Source: Cliona cf. orientalis
Taxonomy: Eukaryota; Porifera; Demospongiae; Clionaida; Clionaidae
Direction of reading: 5' to 3'
NCBI GenBank assembly: GCA_963930775.1
Contig: OZ005690.1
Coordinates: 13,790,411-13,854,410 of the forward strand
Length of the DNA: 64,000 nt
Both the position numbers and the translations under genes were made by a program. Every line of letters begins with the position of its first letter. Position 1 is the first letter of the stretch. Below, piece by piece: positions 38,201 to 47,848 of the stretch. The notes beneath the pieces are model-generated. The model ran no database searches. It was given only the letters and a program-made list of their open reading frames with translations, and had not been told where the DNA came from.

Positions 38201-38881
38201 AATCCTGTAGATCCCTTGGCTTCAGTGTCTAACTTATATATACTCCTATAGTATTTTGGGGACTTAGGGGATAGCTATTCAATAGGTACTCCCATCTCCA
38301 GAAAGTACACTAGTTAGATGTGATATGGGGTTAGGGGTGTCATTCAGTGCTTATTAGCTGTTTCATGAAGGGCCTATATAGCTATTATATATATTATTTA
38401 GGAGTCTATAAGCCCAGCTTGTTACTATAATATACTCACCTAGAATGGCCATAGCTAATCCAATCGCTCTCATCTGGAAAGCCAAACAATTATAAATAAT
38501 AATTAGACACTGAGGACAAGGGATCTACAGTACTTTGCATCCCGATGGCCCCTGAGCTGTGACACCCGAGCGTAGTGAGGGTGTTACTAAGGGGACAGAG
38601 GGATGCTAAATACTGTGGATCCCATAATTGGCTGATGCATGTGAGCTAAGGTATTTCGAGTTTTATAACTGTTGCAATAGTAGTACAGCTATTTTCCTTG
38701 GAGCTCTCATAATACCATGGATCCTATATTGGCCAAAATTTACAAGTAACTATAAGTAAAACCTAAGCTACTTAGTTACCTCCTATTGACCAATCAGATT
38801 GCAGGAAAGTGGCAGTAAAATTCTAATTATATAATTAATTTTCATGCATACTCTAGCTATAGCTACACCACTCACCTTCAT
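35300..38881 (-). CDS. Subfamily C receptor: Ig-FN3-TM, tail altered next to LINE
   Basis: Minus-strand exons: 38876-38881 (MK), 38440-38473 (leader MRAIGLAMAILG), 36663-37040 Ig-like, 36223-36564 FN3-like, 35971-36030 linker, 35314-35463 (or read on to a stop at 35300) membrane helix. The Ig exon has QFACRESRVNFTC, WTSDAYIG, SVTCIH and FQVIG. The FN3 exon has NCVVHTVWNSPNHYDATQYE, CGAYEISVSASNACG and PPHFIDE. Compared with the sister gene at 54553-59543, the membrane exon lacks 9 bases (the CCC stretch) and has one extra base near its end. The donor phase therefore changes from 0 to 1, and no equivalent of the sister's last exon is found. Read through, the product is about 327 residues and ends KTFTGIQI. 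The LINE poly-A starts only 34 bp beyond that stop. No tyrosine motif is present. The gene may be expressed with a shortened tail or be decaying. Confidence 0.75.
37911..38240 (+). repeat. Foldback MITE copy in leader intron
   Basis: It begins TAGACTCTAGTTGTAACAAA and TCATTTGATTGG, and ends GGCTTCAGTGTCTAACTTAT. The middle is palindromic around CCTCAGGCTTCGCCTTCGGG, with AGACACTT...AGTGTCTAA arms. It lies between the leader exon (38440) and the Ig exon (37040) of the receptor. Confidence 0.65.
38503..38815 (-). repeat. Foldback MITE copy in first intron
   Basis: It starts TTAGACACTGAGGACAAGGG, carries GACACCCGAGCGTAGTGAGG near its centre, and ends with ACCAATCAGATTGCAGG, the reverse complement of the family's left end. 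It lies between the first two coding exons of the receptor. Confidence 0.6.
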
Positions 38882-39264
38882 CTCTTTCTCTCTTCTTCTC
38901 TTGTCTTATTAGAATCTGACTATTCCAATTCTTAGACCACACACACTCAGCGAGCTGCAGAGCAAACCAGGGAGGGGGTCGTAATATGAGACTTGTGCAT
39001 GGATAGGTGCAGGTGTGCACGATCAGGGAATGGGAATGTATTGGAAACTTGCATTGAATATCACTCAAATCAGCTAATTCATGAAAATCTCCAAGCAACA
39101 TTAATATTCAAACTTCTAATGAATCCAATTTAATTTACTGTCAGAGTCTGATCTGCATGGTAAGCCGGCCGGCCTAAAGTCAAACAATTCGCAACTGATG
39201 GCATCTATATGCAATTATGTTAACATTGTTGTCTTAATGACTAGCACTGCGCAAAAACTGGAAT

Positions 39265-39650
39265 TTCCTATTAACCATGTTGGTAGGAAATCTGTAGTGG
39301 AGATAGCTATCAAATTTCCTACACAGAAATGTTGAATGAAAGGTGAACTTTCATGCAGATATCATTAAGTGCATAAAATTTCACGTGTCCTGTATAATTT
39401 CCTACACATGATCATTGAATGAAAGGTGAACTTTCATGCAGATATCATTAAGTGCATAAAATTTCGCGTGCCCTGTATAATTTCCTACACATGATCATTG
39501 AGTGAAAGGTGAACTTTCATACAGACTTCATGTGTCCTTCATAATTTCCTACACATGATCATTGAATGAAATGTAAGCTTTCATGCAGGTATCAAGTGTA
39601 TAAAACTTCATGTGTCCTTTAGGATTTCCTATACATGCTCATTGAATGAA
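39265..39650 (+). repeat. Subterminal tandem repeat, ~85-bp unit
   Basis: About four imperfect units, each with AATTTCCTACACATGATCAT, TGAATGAAAGGTGAACTTTC, ATGCAGATATCATTAAGTGC and ATAAAATTTC.CGTG. They lie just inside the left terminus of the CACTA-like element and probably serve as transposase-binding subterminal repeats. Confidence 0.75.
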
Positions 39651-39823
39651 ATGCAAATTTTATGAGTGTTTAATATATTATTATAATTATGTTGTACAAC
39701 ATCATGTATTACAATGTCATTAGTTTTTGATCAATGTGTATACAATAATTATTATGCATAATTATTATGAACGTGACAAGTCAGCAATAATAATTATATA
39801 TTCAACAGAATCTGACTATTATT

Positions 39824-41015
39824 TTAAACTACAGATGTGCTAGTGCTGCTTTGCTTCGCCATCAATATTTTATCTCCTCTAGATTGAGACTCCAGAACGG
39901 TTACGTTATTCTGCCAGAAATACCGAACCCCTTCTTTCTCGTTCTTTAGCTGTCTGCAGTGTTGCTCTAGCTCAGTGCAACTATCTCGGTAAAATCGTGC
40001 ATGAAATAGGGCATGGTTCTCCTTCTTCAGCATCTCTTGAAGTTGACTGGAGACAGACACTCTATCAATACCAGATAAGCTTTTTGGGAGGGTAAAGTTG
40101 AGGTTGTCATCAGAAAAACTGAGTTCTTCGTCATGAAATCCACCATACTTGTTATCAGGGAGCGTTACAGTAGTTGTTTGAATTTGAACTCGTTCCTTCT
40201 GTTTTTGTTTCTTTTTTTCTCTGTATTGTCTTCTTTTGTTCTTGATACTCTCTTGGGTACGAAATCTCTGTATAAAATTATAACAATTTTGTAAGGCTGG
40301 ACTACTAGACAACAATCCTAGCTACTCCCCTGACTCGAGCACATACAAGACTCAATAACAAGTTGCCGGTCAGGGGAGCACACATACACAACCACCCTGC
40401 CTACAAGACTCGATAACAAGTCGCCGGTCAGGGGAGCACACATACACAACCACCCTGCCTACAAGACTCGATAACAAGTCGCCGGTCAGGGGAGCACACA
40501 TACACAACCACCCTGCCTACAAGACTCGATAACAAGTCGCCGGTCAGGGGAGCACACATACACAACCACCCTGCCTACAAGACTCGATAACAAGTCGCCG
40601 GTCAGGGGAGCACACATACACAACCACCCTGCCTACAAGACTCGATAACAAGTCGCCGGTCAGGGGAGTACATGTACACATACACAACTTCCCTGCCTAC
40701 AAGACTCGATAACAAGTCGCCGGTCAGGGGAGCATCAATGAAACAAACACACAAGCACCAACACACATACACAAGTCGCACATAATTATTGTATGTATTA
40801 TACGTGACACACAGTAAAATATATTAAATTTCTCAGGCAAAGGTATACGGTTCCTGAGACTGTCCACAGCTAGCGTGGATTATGAACATAAATGCATGCG
40901 ATATTAATTAAATCACCTTTTTATTACAGCCAGTAACTAAGTCCTGGGGAGTTCTTGGAAGCTGATAACCAGTCGACTCTGCCTCTGTACTGTCACAAGA
41001 TGGAAGTGGCGCCAT
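39824..41015 (-). CDS. Basic / coiled-coil protein carried by CACTA-like element
   Basis: Two exons: 40917-41015 (33 codons, MAPLPSCDSTEAESTGYQL, ending in AAAAAG|GTGATT) and 39824-40267 (after a TTATACAG acceptor, phase 0). Together they give 181 codons with the stop. The second exon opens with a highly basic stretch (NKRRQYREKKKQKQKERV), likely nuclear-localising or nucleic-acid binding. It continues with an acidic/polar segment (YGGFHDEELSFSDDN) and a predicted helical, coiled-coil-like region (LQEMLKKENHALFHARFY, ELEQHCRQLKNEKEG), and ends SSTSTSVV. I do not recognise the family. Its place inside the transposon suggests an element-encoded accessory protein or a captured host gene. The intron holds the 58-bp minisatellite. 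Confidence 0.62.
40341..40735 (+). repeat. 58-bp minisatellite in intron
   Basis: About seven head-to-tail copies of a 58-bp unit (ACAAGACTCGATAACAAGTC, GCCGGTCAGGGGAGCACACA, then TACACAACCACCCTGCC). Copies 2-5 are essentially identical, the first is slightly diverged, and a copy near 40680 has a short ACATGTAC insertion. The array lies between the two exons of the element-borne gene. Confidence 0.95.
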
Positions 41016-41117
41016 TTGTCACGCGCGAGTCACGTGCAAGTACACGTGCACATGACTCAGCTATTTTTGAACTGGGCATGCAACAATCATTGCATTGGGA
41101 AGCTGTGAAAAAAATGA

Positions 41118-41318
41118 CACGGAAGCGCTGACTCCGACTTCGATGGAGGGGCGGCAGAGAGTTTGGACGCTGCTGCTGTCAAAGGGACCCTTATTCGAGT
41201 AGACGAAGTCTTCAGTGCCATGCCGCATCTTGACAAGCAATGTCGAAAAAGTAGTATGAAATCAGCCAGCAAGTCAAAAACAAGTTCGAGCCCGCCATAT
41301 GTATCGCACATTAGCTGA
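41118..41318 (+). other. Open frame without start inside the CACTA-like element
   Basis: Sixty-six open codons on the plus strand end at a TGA (41316-41318). The translation is polar, with a GSADSDFDGGAAESLD acidic start, VKGTLIRVDEVFSAMPHLDK, and a Ser/Lys-rich end (SMKSASKSKTSSSPPYV). It lacks an ATG and a clear acceptor. The composition looks protein-like, and it could be a 3' exon or a relic of the element's own gene. Confidence 0.3.
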
Positions 41319-42137
41319 TGAGGATGAGACCTTTAATACTGGGTTCAACATGGAACTTGGGTAAGTTAAGCAAGTGCGTGGATTGAAATTTTACCTGTAA
41401 CAGTGTAAGGTCATTGTCCTCAAGAATTTCCCATTCTGTGGCCAATGCTATCGTGTGGGTGTGCATGATTTAGAACTCAACTATTTTGTACTTATACTTA
41501 GCCACAATTTATTTACTCTAGCTGCAGCATATACAGTACTTATTGTCGATGTCTGTGTCAAGAATCATCCCTGACTGAAACAGGCTCATAGGAAACAGAC
41601 AAGAAGGGAACGTATAAATTAGGTAAATCAATGTCTCACATAATCACTGTTGCATATATATGCGTGTTTTAAGGATTTTAGTTGTAGGCTTTGTCTATCC
41701 ATTAATACATAGTATACCTTAAGAACACTTTTGGGATCAAGTGGCAAGAACCGCACCGTGAAAATTTTCAACCATCACAATAGCACGCGAAAACATGGGT
41801 GCCGTTTATGCCACTTGACCGCACTTTTGTTTGCGGGTACTAAATATAGGAATTTGCCCAGTTTCACTAAAATTTATACCCGCAAGTATTAAACTTTTAA
41901 TATTTTCGAATGTTACCTTTGAAAAATCCCTAAAATGAGTACCTGCTAAACACACTATTTCTGAAATCTACTAAAAGTTGTACCTGCAAATAATCGTAGC
42001 CCTGAGGTAGCTAGCGTCATCCCCAGACACATTCCAAAATTAACAAAATTTTCTTTTTACTTTACAGAAATTAAAGAATCGTGTGTTGGTGTTGCAGAAA
42101 TCTTGTATACACGTCTAACAAGCAACCATAGAGGGCT

Positions 42138-42278
42138 TCAAGATGAAGGACAGTCAGCAAGTACCCTCTCCTTGGTTTGCTTCTTAGCCTGATCGAGCCG
42201 ACTTGCCTTCTTCTGCTCTTGCTGATAATTGACTGATTGTGATTTTGAAATTGAACGTTCTTCATTCAGTATGTACTC
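42138..42278 (-). other. Possible terminal exon near right end of CACTA-like element
   Basis: After a GATGTAG acceptor the minus strand is open for 47 codons to a TGA: EYILNEERSISKSQSVNYQQ, EQKKASRLDQAKKQTKERV, ending LADCPSS. The Lys/Gln-rich composition resembles the helical part of the neighbouring element-borne protein. No upstream exon was found. Confidence 0.3.
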
Positions 42279-42663
42279 CTACATCTTAATACCCTGCTTA
42301 GCCTTATGTTTGTCATTGAATTTTTGGATATTTATATTATTACAAAAAATTAATGGCTATAATATATTATTATTATGGATAAAATAATATGCAGGAAATT
42401 TGTATGAAACATCATTTACTATATACCATAAATGTGTAGGAAACTTGTATAAAAGTAGTATTTACTGTACTTCAAAAATCTGTAGGAAATCTGGGTTTTC
42501 ATTCAGATATCCTCTACTGAAAATTACGCCCTATCATCTATAGGAAATTGTGCATGAAATTTCAAATATACTGCAAGGTGGAAATCTGCATGGCAGTCCA
42601 TCTTTCCTACTGAAAAACTGTATAAATCCTACAGTGGGAAATGTTACATTTGGCCCAGTGTAG

Positions 42664-44227
42664 GTGTACGCCCGCCATCATTTTAGTCACTGTCGTCCCC
42701 CCTCCCCCCCCCCCCCCCCCCACCTCCCTCCACAGTCTAAAGGTCAGTGCAAGGACAAACTCACAGGATCTGGGAATGACAACTGCACGTACTATAGTAC
42801 ATCAGTGAGTAGGCAAAAATTCTACAAAACATCAAAAATTATGATCAGATCTCTATGTAATTATTTTCATGATAATAATAATATGCTCCACTCACAAGCC
42901 ATGCATATCAGTCATGATCACAGTACATTTTGATATCATCAAGAGAATTATCACTTGATCATGCAGTGACACTCCATTAGCTCCTCACCATTTCAAATCA
43001 GTTTGGAAAATCTTGGAGCTCAACATCCAATCAATTGGCTCATAATTAATTTGAGTACAACTTTGAACAAGTAAGCTGCTAACCTCATTTCTGCTATATA
43101 GCTGCTGTGTACTGTGGTAACTGTGGTTTGTCTGGTTCAAAAGGACAGCCCCACTACAGTTTACACTGCTACACAACCACACCACCACTGCAGGGATGTG
43201 TGGTTCATAAGTGTTTGTCATGAAGCTGTGTTAACTGTATGTGCATGGTTTGTCTGGCTCAAAGGGACAGTCTCACCCCTGTTTACACTAGCTGCTACAC
43301 CCCCACTAATTAATATATAGCTTTATGCTTGTTTGAAGATAATTCATTGAGTGCCCGTGCACTGTTTCAACATCTGAATCATCAATGATCACGCACCTTA
43401 TTCCTACAACATAACCTTTAAATCACTCACTGCTTGTGTCTGAAGCTGACCCATGACCAATATCGATATCTGTCTTTGAAGCTTCTACAGTTTCCTAGCC
43501 TCATCCCCAGGCCACTTCCGTGCCAAGTTTCAATGTTACATGTGGCAGAAAAATTTTTCTGCGTGTATATAACATTGAAAACGTGGAAATAGCCTGGGGA
43601 CAATAAATTATTAAGGCTACAGTTTCCCACTTACTAGATTTTGAGGATGTGAAATAATATGAGAGCCACAATCGAGCCAGCTACAAGTTGCAAGAAGGAT
43701 CTGAAACGATCGAGTAGAGGACACCCATGCATTGTTGTCTGGAGAAAGAGGACCAAGCTAAGAGTGTCTGAAGTAGATACTTTATGACTCTGATCGACAG
43801 TAGTACTAGTGGAAGTGAGGCAGATGTATATGTTCATCTTCTGCTCTGGTACCTGATTTCAATTGAGTATTGATTCAGATGTTGATCATGAAACAGTGGG
43901 CATTCAATACTTGACAGTAATGACATAAATTAATCATTCATAGTTATCAGAATACATGCATGCAGTCATTTACTACCCGGTAAAGGTCATCATCATTGCT
44001 CATAGCATTATGATACGTAGAGGCACGTGCACAGGCAAGGAGTTTCACCACATATGAATCTTCACTGATAATTATTATAATTATGTATGTAGTAACAGAC
44101 TAGACCATGAAATAATATTATGCACACTCAACAACAGGAAAATTACAAACGTAACTGATCCAAATTGACAATGTAATAACAGCTAGTGTATGCATATTGG
44201 GGGATAGTTGTCTGTTACAAATAAGAA
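42664..44227. other. Intergenic: repeats and a diverged duplicated segment
   Basis: It contains a C run (42700-42720). A repeat at 43100-43320 has two tandem GTTTGTCTGG(T/C)TCAAA.GGACAG units, each followed by CAC...GTTTACACT...GCTACAC. A segment at 43430-43870 is duplicated at 46960-47460. On the minus strand, 43634-43740 encodes a leader-like run (LVAGSIVALILFHIL) before a TA|GTAAGT donor. The partner copy is disrupted, so I do not call a gene. Confidence 0.45.
43430..43870. repeat. Duplicated segment, partner at 46960-47460
   Basis: Shared blocks in order: TTGTGTCTGAAGCTGACCC, AGAAGCTTCTA, TTCCCACTTA..AGATT, ATATGAGA, GAGGACCAAGCTAAG followed by GGT/AGTGTCTGAAG, and TGGAAGTGAGGC. In the partner the plus strand reads acidic STDSDSSGSEADM; here the same frame hits a stop. 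Both copies lie next to minus-strand receptor genes, so they probably spread with receptor duplication. Confidence 0.6.
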
Positions 44228-46758
44228 TTAATTCACTGCTACATGTAGCTGTAGTCCCCCCACTGGTCCATAGGCAACATTTTCTGACATCTCTAAGCCT
44301 TGTAAATTCTGCTGCTCATGCTCAGCGGTGGGTTGATTTGTTTGAGTTTTGCACAGCGCCAAAATTGACTGCTTATATTTCTGGCATACACAGCCACAGA
44401 CAAATCCAATGGTGAAGAAAACGAATATTGAAACTATTACTGAAACAATCGTTAAAGTGAGTGTACTGTGGTCGGAGGATGCAATACTTCTTAGACCTAC
44501 AATAATAATTATGATAAAATTTCCCCTCATATAATCAATATATATATACCGTAATAATTGTGAATTTTGTATTTCCATCTTGTTAAATTTTGTGCTTGAG
44601 ATTGTCATACTTTTAGTAGCTTATAGCCAGTACTAATCATGGCATGGTGTTGGTACTCATGTTCACAGTACTTCAAATATCATTGTATTAATATTGAATA
44701 ACATGCATCAATATGATCCATGAATACTAGATCAATAAAAGTGGTCGACATGATCACACATTCTCTTTGGTGTAAACAGAGCTATCATTATACTAAGATT
44801 ATAGTTGTCCGTGCGTCCGTGCGTCCGTCCCAGCGGGAGGTGACCGGAAGTGATTTGACCCGAGCTAAAAATTTTTCTTTCTGGGCGTCACTGGACTTGG
44901 GACGATACAGCAGACAGCCCACTGATGGCGGCTGGCTATGGCCCAGCAGCCACTAAAGTGAGCTGCTTAAAAAAACCGGCAGGAGAGTATTAGACTGAAC
45001 TGTACACTTACATATGGCGGCCTGGAGAATGCGAAAGAGTGACATTCTTGAGTCCATGTTGCCCATAGGTGCTTTCCAGAGGGAGGCGATTCTATTCTAA
45101 GCGTCTTTTCTTGGGACCCCTTGCGAGCGAAGCTGCAAGACAAGTAATGAATGCTTTAGCTAGGTGATTGACTTAAAGTCACATGATTAGGCAGGATGTG
45201 CACGTGCGCTAGCTTGCTCTCTGCGCATGCGCACAAATACGTAGGTAAAGGTCGTCGACCACACATGCACAATATTAATAGTAGGAGTGAGCGAGCGAAG
45301 CGAGCTCACTCCTTGTATATACTAAAGCTATTACCCACAGTCTGTCAGCATACATACCTCCTCCACATGTACATCTTGTTGATATTTGACTGAGGTTAGG
45401 CTCCCACCTTCCCTCCACACAAATTGAAGTATAAGAGTTGGCATTGAGCGACCCACACTCAATGGCGATGACTGAACCTTCTAGTGCTGGAGCTGTGTAG
45501 TTGATTACTATCAGGTCATTGCTGGTTGGTTCATCACAGGCAACTGCATCAGAAATATAGGAAATATACATCAAACCAATGCACACATATGAATTGAGAT
45601 TTTCATTCATTTATTCATTAATGGAGGACAAAAAAATTAGACGGTATACCTCTAGTTAAATACTTATATAGTTACCATTATCAGTATTTGTACTTCGGGA
45701 AGTTGGTAGATCCACCTCATCTATAAAGTGCGGTGGTATTCGAGGAATGATATTAGAGACAAGAGGAGTCCGACCACAAGCATTAGAGGCACTAACACTA
45801 ATTTCATACACTCCACAACTGATGGGAAAAAGTGCTGAGATCCTTGTCCTATTCACATTCCTTTCAATAACATCAGTGTCAGCGGACATCAGTGTCCCAT
45901 TAGCAAAGAGTTCATACTGAGTCACATTGTAACGATTTGGGCTATTCCATACGGTATGAATAACACAGTTGCCCTCAGAATGCTCTATTGGAACAGGAAT
46001 GACATCCTCAGGTGTAGCAGGTGCATCTGGAAAAAAAGTAACGATAAGATTCTACCATATACTATACTACATTGATTAACATACCAATTACTTGAAAAGT
46101 GATAGTATCTCTCTGATCACTAGTAGTGTGTACACATGTCACGGAAGCGTTTTGAGGATTTAGTAATGGATTGATACTTAACGTAGACTCAAGTACTGTC
46201 TCTCCTTGATCTTCTTGTTCCCTGGTAAGTGTTGCAACTGTGTCCCCGTTAGATGAACTAGTCTGTATATCTCCTGGGCTATCAAAATCAGCTTCAAATC
46301 TGAGTTGAAAACCATTAGTTCCAATGTATGCATCACTGGTCCAAGCAATTCCACCAGATCCTCTTGTCACACATGTGAAGGCTACACTTGATCCAAGACA
46401 CGCAAATTGTCCATTTTCTAATGTACTCGTTAAGGATTGAGCAACTATAACTGGTGATTCAGAAATGGCTGCACAAAGAATGAATAAGAGAGATGAATGT
46501 GACTGGTGGATTACACACAATCCCCGTTTACATACGTACACACCAATCCAGCTAGTGATAAGGAGTTGGGGGTGCCATTCAGCGCACATATATAATATAT
46601 CAGCTTTCATGAAGGCCCCATATATAGCTATAATATATTATTATACTCACCAAGAATGGCAATAGCTAATCCAATTGCTCGAGATCTCATCTGGACAGCC
46701 TAAAGTTAATATTAATATTCACAGTATTATCCTCATGCTCTGGGTTTATGCTCACCAT
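44228..46758 (-). CDS. Chimeric receptor: C-type Ig/FN3 joined to B-type CCP/TM/ITIM tail
   Basis: Minus-strand exons: 46756-46758 (M), 46651-46690 leader (MRSRAIGLAIAILG), 46085-46468 Ig-like, 45676-46026 FN3-like, 45358-45543 CCP, 44228-44496 membrane helix and tail. The total of 1233 bases equals 411 codons exactly. The first four exons match subfamily C (ENGQFACLGSSVAFTC, WTSDAYIG, NCVIHTVWNSPNRYNVTQYE, CGVYEISVSASNACG, PPHFIDEV). The last two match subfamily B (ACDEP, APALEGSVIAIECG, FFTIGFVCGCVCQKYKQSIL and MSENVAYGPVGGL). The joint is a phase-1 intron of 132 bp, as expected from recombination between receptor genes. VAYGPV is the only ITIM-like motif. The last intron (44497-45357) carries repeats, including GTGAGCGAGCGAAGCGAGCT. 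Alternatively, two overlapping incomplete genes were read as one; the perfect frame argues against that. Confidence 0.85.
44560..45320. repeat. Repeats in last intron of the chimeric receptor
   Basis: A CpG-rich block (44800-45130, with CCGTGCGTCCGTGCGTCCGT, GGGAGGTGACCGGAAGTG and GTTTTTTTAAGCAGCTC-like ends) is followed by a perfect short palindrome, GAGTGAGCGAGCGAAGCGAG with CTCACTC (45284-45312). These look like non-autonomous elements that inserted at or near the recombination interval. Confidence 0.45.
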
Positions 46759-47848
46759 TGCGTCTTTTTCCTTTCAACCCGAGTATTGTGTCAGAATTCA
46801 AAAATCAATAAAAATATTACAGACCACGTACACTCCATAAACTCATGCACTCGTGCCTGGCACTGCCTGCCCTCACCATATGGGAAATCTCTACCATGCA
46901 ACATTCAATCCAGTATACATTATATCAATTAGCTCATCATCTAAACAACTTTGAACAGCTAGGCTGCAAACCACTTAATTAGTGGTCCAATTTCTGCAGC
47001 TGTGGCAACTGTGGTTAATTTGCCTGGCTCAAAGGGACATGCAGCCCTTACAACAGTAATGTTTACATTGCAGCTACTGCTTGTGTCTGAAGCTGACCCT
47101 ACATCTATCTCAGAAGCTTCTATATATATATAGTTCCCCACTTATCAGATTGTGAAATATGAGAACCGCAACTACGTACACTGTTCCTGGCCAATTAAGG
47201 TGTCAGTTTCATTATTATCATAGAGTCGGTAGACTCGACTCTATAAGTAGGGATGGCCCGGACACCTGTTGTCAGGGGAGGACCAAGCTAAGGGTATCTG
47301 AAGGAAGTACTGACTCTGACAGCAGTGGAAGTGAGGCGGACATGTCATGTTCCAGACTTGTGGAGCTCCATAAGGATTGGAGTACCTGGCCCATCTATGA
47401 TATCGACGAGGACCTATAATTGTATACAGTATGGACATGCATTGCTCTCAGGATTAGGTCCAGAACATCTAAAATTTAGATTCGGGCACTACCTCGTATT
47501 AGCTAAGTAGTTACCTGACTTCAAGTGTTGATTGATAATAATTATTGGGACAGTGACATGGGCACTTAATAATATTAAAATTGAATACGTCTTGAAGTTA
47601 CCTGGTAAAGGTCATCAACATTGTCAGGAGTGATATTGTGATATATAGAGGCACATGCACAGGCAAGGCATTTGCCACCAGATATAGAATCTTCACCGAT
47701 AATAATTATAATAGACTTTTTAGTATGTGTACATATTATAAGTGATAGACCACGAAGATAATATAATATATTATGTAATTAACACTATTAAAAATAACTG
47801 CAGCTATAGTGTACATATCAGAGGTAGAATAATAGTTGATAATGTCTG
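46759..47848. other. Intergenic, second copy of duplicated segment
   Basis: It holds the partner (46960-47460) of the segment at 43430-43870, including GTGGTTAATTTGCCTGGCTC and AAAGGGACATGCAGCCC. A plus-strand frame to 47419 contains RTKLRVSEGSTDSDSSGSE but has no clear start or splice partner. AT-rich 3' flank of the next receptor gene follows. Confidence 0.4.

Larger units (their letters stand above)
39245..42660. mobile_element. CACTA-like DNA transposon, 3.4 kb, TAG target duplication
   Basis: The left end is CACTGCGCAAAAACTGGAAT and the right end, reverse-complemented, is CACTGGGCCAAATGTAACAT: CACTG(C/G)GC.AAA with ATTTCC shortly after in both. TAG directly precedes the left end (39242-39244) and directly follows the right end (42661-42663), a 3-bp target duplication. 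Arrays of a TTTCCTACACA motif lie inside the left end (39265-39640, with an 85-bp unit repeated about four times) and in opposite orientation inside the right end (42390-42650, as GTAGGAAAT). A CACTR start, a 3-bp duplication and subterminal repeats are hallmarks of CACTA/EnSpm elements. I see no transposase core; the cargo is the gene at 39824-41015 plus short coding fragments. Confidence 0.75.

Noticed and set aside
40341-40735. Regular 58-bp direct repeats resembling a CRISPR-like array
   Set aside because: The repeats are head to tail with no unique spacers and lie in an intron of a eukaryotic gene. It is a minisatellite.
42685-42760. Proline-rich protein start near the C run
   Set aside because: The prolines come from the mononucleotide C tract and the frame has no other protein-like feature.
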